Positions 62,118 through 64,000 of a stretch of DNA of 64,000 nt are shown in pieces. A program made the translations under genes and the position numbers. Numbering within the stretch: the first letter of the stretch is position 1; the number at the start of each line of letters is the position of its first letter. The stretch is from Cafeteria roenbergensis (taxonomy: Eukaryota > Sar > Bigyra > Bicosoecida > Cafeteriaceae), in assembly GCA_008330645.1 (NCBI GenBank), contig VLTN01000001.1, forward strand, positions 1 through 64,000, written 5' to 3'. The notes under the pieces were generated by a model, which ran no database searches, was not told the DNA's origin, and worked only from the letters and a program-made list of their open reading frames with translations.

Positions 62118-63671
62118 TCACCTGCGCCAGGGCATGTTGTCGTCGTCCATCGCGCCAGTGAGGGGCGTGCTGGGGAAGGAGGACGCGCGGAGGGAGCCGT
62201 CCGCAATGGCATCCTGGGTTGGCGCGGCGGGCGCGCCGGCAGGGGCTTCGGCGGCGGCGGAGGAGGCCGCGGCCGCGGCGGCGTGCTCCTTGGTCTTGGA
62301 GCGAAGGGAATCGTAGATGCCGAGGGCCTGCGCCACCATGCCGGCAGGGTCGCCCGCGTTTGCGGGGAGGATGAGGGTGTTGCCCTTGCGCGCGAGCTCT
62401 GCAAACGCCTGCACGTACTGCTCGGCGAGCCGCACGGCCACCACCTCGGAGCCCCCGTGGGACACTACGGAGTGGGCCATGCGCTTGATGCTCTCGGCGG
62501 TGGCCTCCGAGCGCGCGTAGATGGCCTGCGCCTCGGCCTGCGCGCGGCGGATGATCGCCTCCTTCTTGCCGTCCGCCTCTGTGATCTCGGCGCGGCGCCT
62601 GCGCTCCGCCTCAGCCTGCATGTCCATGGCGACGCGGACGGAGGTGGGCGGGAGGATGTCCCTGATCTCGTAGCGGAGGCACTTGACGCCCCACGTGGCC
62701 GCCGCCTCGTTGATGGCTCGGACGATGTTTGTGTTGAGGCGCTCTCGCTCCTCGAACGTGTTGTCCAGCGTCATCTTGCCCAGCTCAGACCGCATCGTGG
62801 TCTGCGCGAGCTGCTGCAGCGCGAAGATGGCGTCCTCCACGCCGTAGGAGGCGCCCTCCGCGTCCGTCACGCGGACGTACAGCACTGCACCGGAGGACCA
62901 CAGCGCGACAACCAGAGGGTCGCGAGTAAGTGCGCCGTTGACGGCGGAGGCGGCCGGCGGAGCAGCGCGGCGGGACGGCACAGGCACGGCCATGCGCAGA
63001 GGGCAGGGCGGTGACCGCGCACAGCGCGCTTCGAGGCGCGAAGACTCCGACCGGCGGCGCCGTGGGTCGGGAGTCGTGCATCTGCCGGCCCTGCGTGCGG
63101 CAACTTGGCGCTGGAGCTTGCCGCAGTGCTCACCTCCGTCAATCTGGATCGTCACATTGTCCTTGGTGACAGCCGTCTGGTTCGTGATGCTCAGCGCCTG
63201 CTCCTTCATGGACCAGACGTAGGCCACGCGGTCGACGAATGGAACTGCAAAGTGCAGGCCGGGCTCCAGGACCTCGTGGAACTTGCCGAAGCGCTCAACC
63301 ACCCACGCACTTTGCTGGGGCACGACGAAAACGCCCTGCGATGCACAGCGGTGCGGGAAAGGGAGGAGGCGGGCGGCGGGGGGGGCAACGTCATGGCTTG
63401 CAGGCGCCGTCCCGCGGCCGCAAGATGACATGGCTCACGGCGGCGCCGCGATGCCGCCACGCCGGCGCGTTCGAGGGGCGGGCGAGGCGCGCACACCCCT
63501 GCGCGGGGAGTGGTGCGCTAGCAGGCGTGCGAGCCTCACCAAGCTGGGGGGCAACCGCCTGTTGGAGTAGCTGGACGCGTTGCGGGCGCCGCTGGTGCGC
63601 AGCACTGGCGCCGCGACGCGCCCGCGGGCAGCCTGGCGCGCAGCCCTGCGCGTTGCCATGACAGCTGCCAT
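62118..63671 (-). CDS. STOML2: mitochondrial stomatin-like protein 2 (SPFH/band 7)
   Basis: Exons 63671-63540, 63335-63134 and 62884-62118 (introns 204 and 249 bp; GTGAG donors, CGCAG and TGCAG acceptors) give 366 residues. SLP-2 organises cardiolipin-rich patches of the mitochondrial inner membrane. Exon 1 encodes a presequence (MAAVMATRRAARQAARGRVA). The splices rebuild GVFVVPQQSAWVVERFGKFH and VTIQIDGVLYVRVTD. The band-7 core is strongly conserved (YGVEDAIFALQQLAQTTMRS, ELGKMTLDNTFEERERLN, CLRYEIRDILPPTSVRVAMD), followed by the coiled coil and the SLP-2 C-terminal ALGIYDSL segment. The last 50 residues are an Ala/Ser-rich extension. A second ATG, four codons on, is an alternative start. 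Confidence 0.94.
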
Positions 63672-64000
63672 GAATTCCTGCGGGGTGTGGTCCCCAGATG
63701 CGGGTGAGAGGCGCTGTGGCCTTGCTCGGTGCGCGCGGCGCCCGCTCGCATTCCGCGGAGCACCCAGCCGGCAGAGCCCGCCCTTCCCGCTGCAACACGC
63801 CAGGCGCTGATCGACAAGGATGCGCGCACACACACTCCTCCTTTACCCTCCCTCCCAGCACAACGGGTGCGAGATGCACGCGTGTGCCTGTGCTGTTTCG
63901 CGAGACCCTGTGTCGTCGCACAAGGCGCTGTGTGCTGCGTTTGTCCGCCCTCCAGCCACGTTCGTGCGGTCTCGAGCGAGTCGCGCCTGCGCGGCCACGG
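63672..64000. other. 5' flank of the SLP-2 gene and right edge
   Basis: 329 bp; only chance frames. Locally pyrimidine-rich (63830-63860, CACTCCTCCTTTACCCTCCC). Nothing recognised. Confidence 0.4.

Noticed and set aside
1-64000. Search for tRNA, rRNA, CRISPR arrays, bacterial promoters and operons
   Set aside because: No cloverleaf-like GGTTCRANYCC box with a paired acceptor, no rRNA core words and no regularly spaced short repeats were seen. Spliceosomal introns and presequences show this is nuclear eukaryotic DNA.

Overview
The window is about 64 kb of nuclear DNA from a very GC-rich (roughly 70%), gene-dense eukaryotic microbe. The evidence is spliceosomal introns, mitochondrial presequences, an SPT4-type elongation factor, SWIB, HECT and AN1 proteins, a Rheb-type GTPase and an ER DnaJ. 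Many gene products are very long and low in complexity (Ala/Gly/Pro/Arg-rich) with coiled coils, EF-hand, IQ, WW, LRR, TPR and ankyrin modules, which fits a flagellated protist. A heterotrophic stramenopile of the Cafeteria kind or another high-GC flagellate is plausible, but this is inference. No bacterial operon, rRNA, tRNA or CRISPR array was seen.

Layout. 1-4467: a gene-free zone holding nested 3' pieces of one LINE-like element: two long copies and two short tail relics, all in the same orientation. 4468-11047: a giant minus-strand alpha-solenoid protein, possibly Nup160-like. 11048-13092: the longest gene-free gap. 13093-16859: mitochondrial EF-G head-to-head with a small mitochondrial membrane protein. 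17485-26010: an 8.5-kb intronless gene for a WW/EF-hand/ankyrin protein. 26506-29774: SPT4, EAF6 and a proteasome assembly chaperone 2. 30187-34079: an unknown R/S/A-rich protein head-to-head with an LRR coiled-coil protein. 34781-38775: an acyltransferase-3 membrane protein and a DEK-C/SWIB protein. 39123-47963: an unknown coiled-coil protein head-to-head with a 2.26-kaa IQ/TPR protein. 48550-52381: ERdj3-type DnaJ, Rheb-like GTPase, small acidic protein. 52786-59352: a secreted protein, a MIT/pseudokinase/HECT fusion, and an AN1/C2H2 protein with a CaaX end. 59571-63671: a PAAT-like protein, TMEM19 and stomatin-like protein 2.

Shared features. Fifteen introns could be placed, mostly near the 5' end of genes; 14 start GTGAG and 11 end CGCAG. 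Six gene pairs are head-to-head with 236-378 bp between start codons, pairing for example EF-G with a mitochondrial membrane protein and SPT4 with EAF6. Many genes have a GT-rich tract (read on the sense strand) within about 20-200 bp after the stop codon, while no AATAAA-type signal was noticed, so this tract may be the poly(A)/termination signal.
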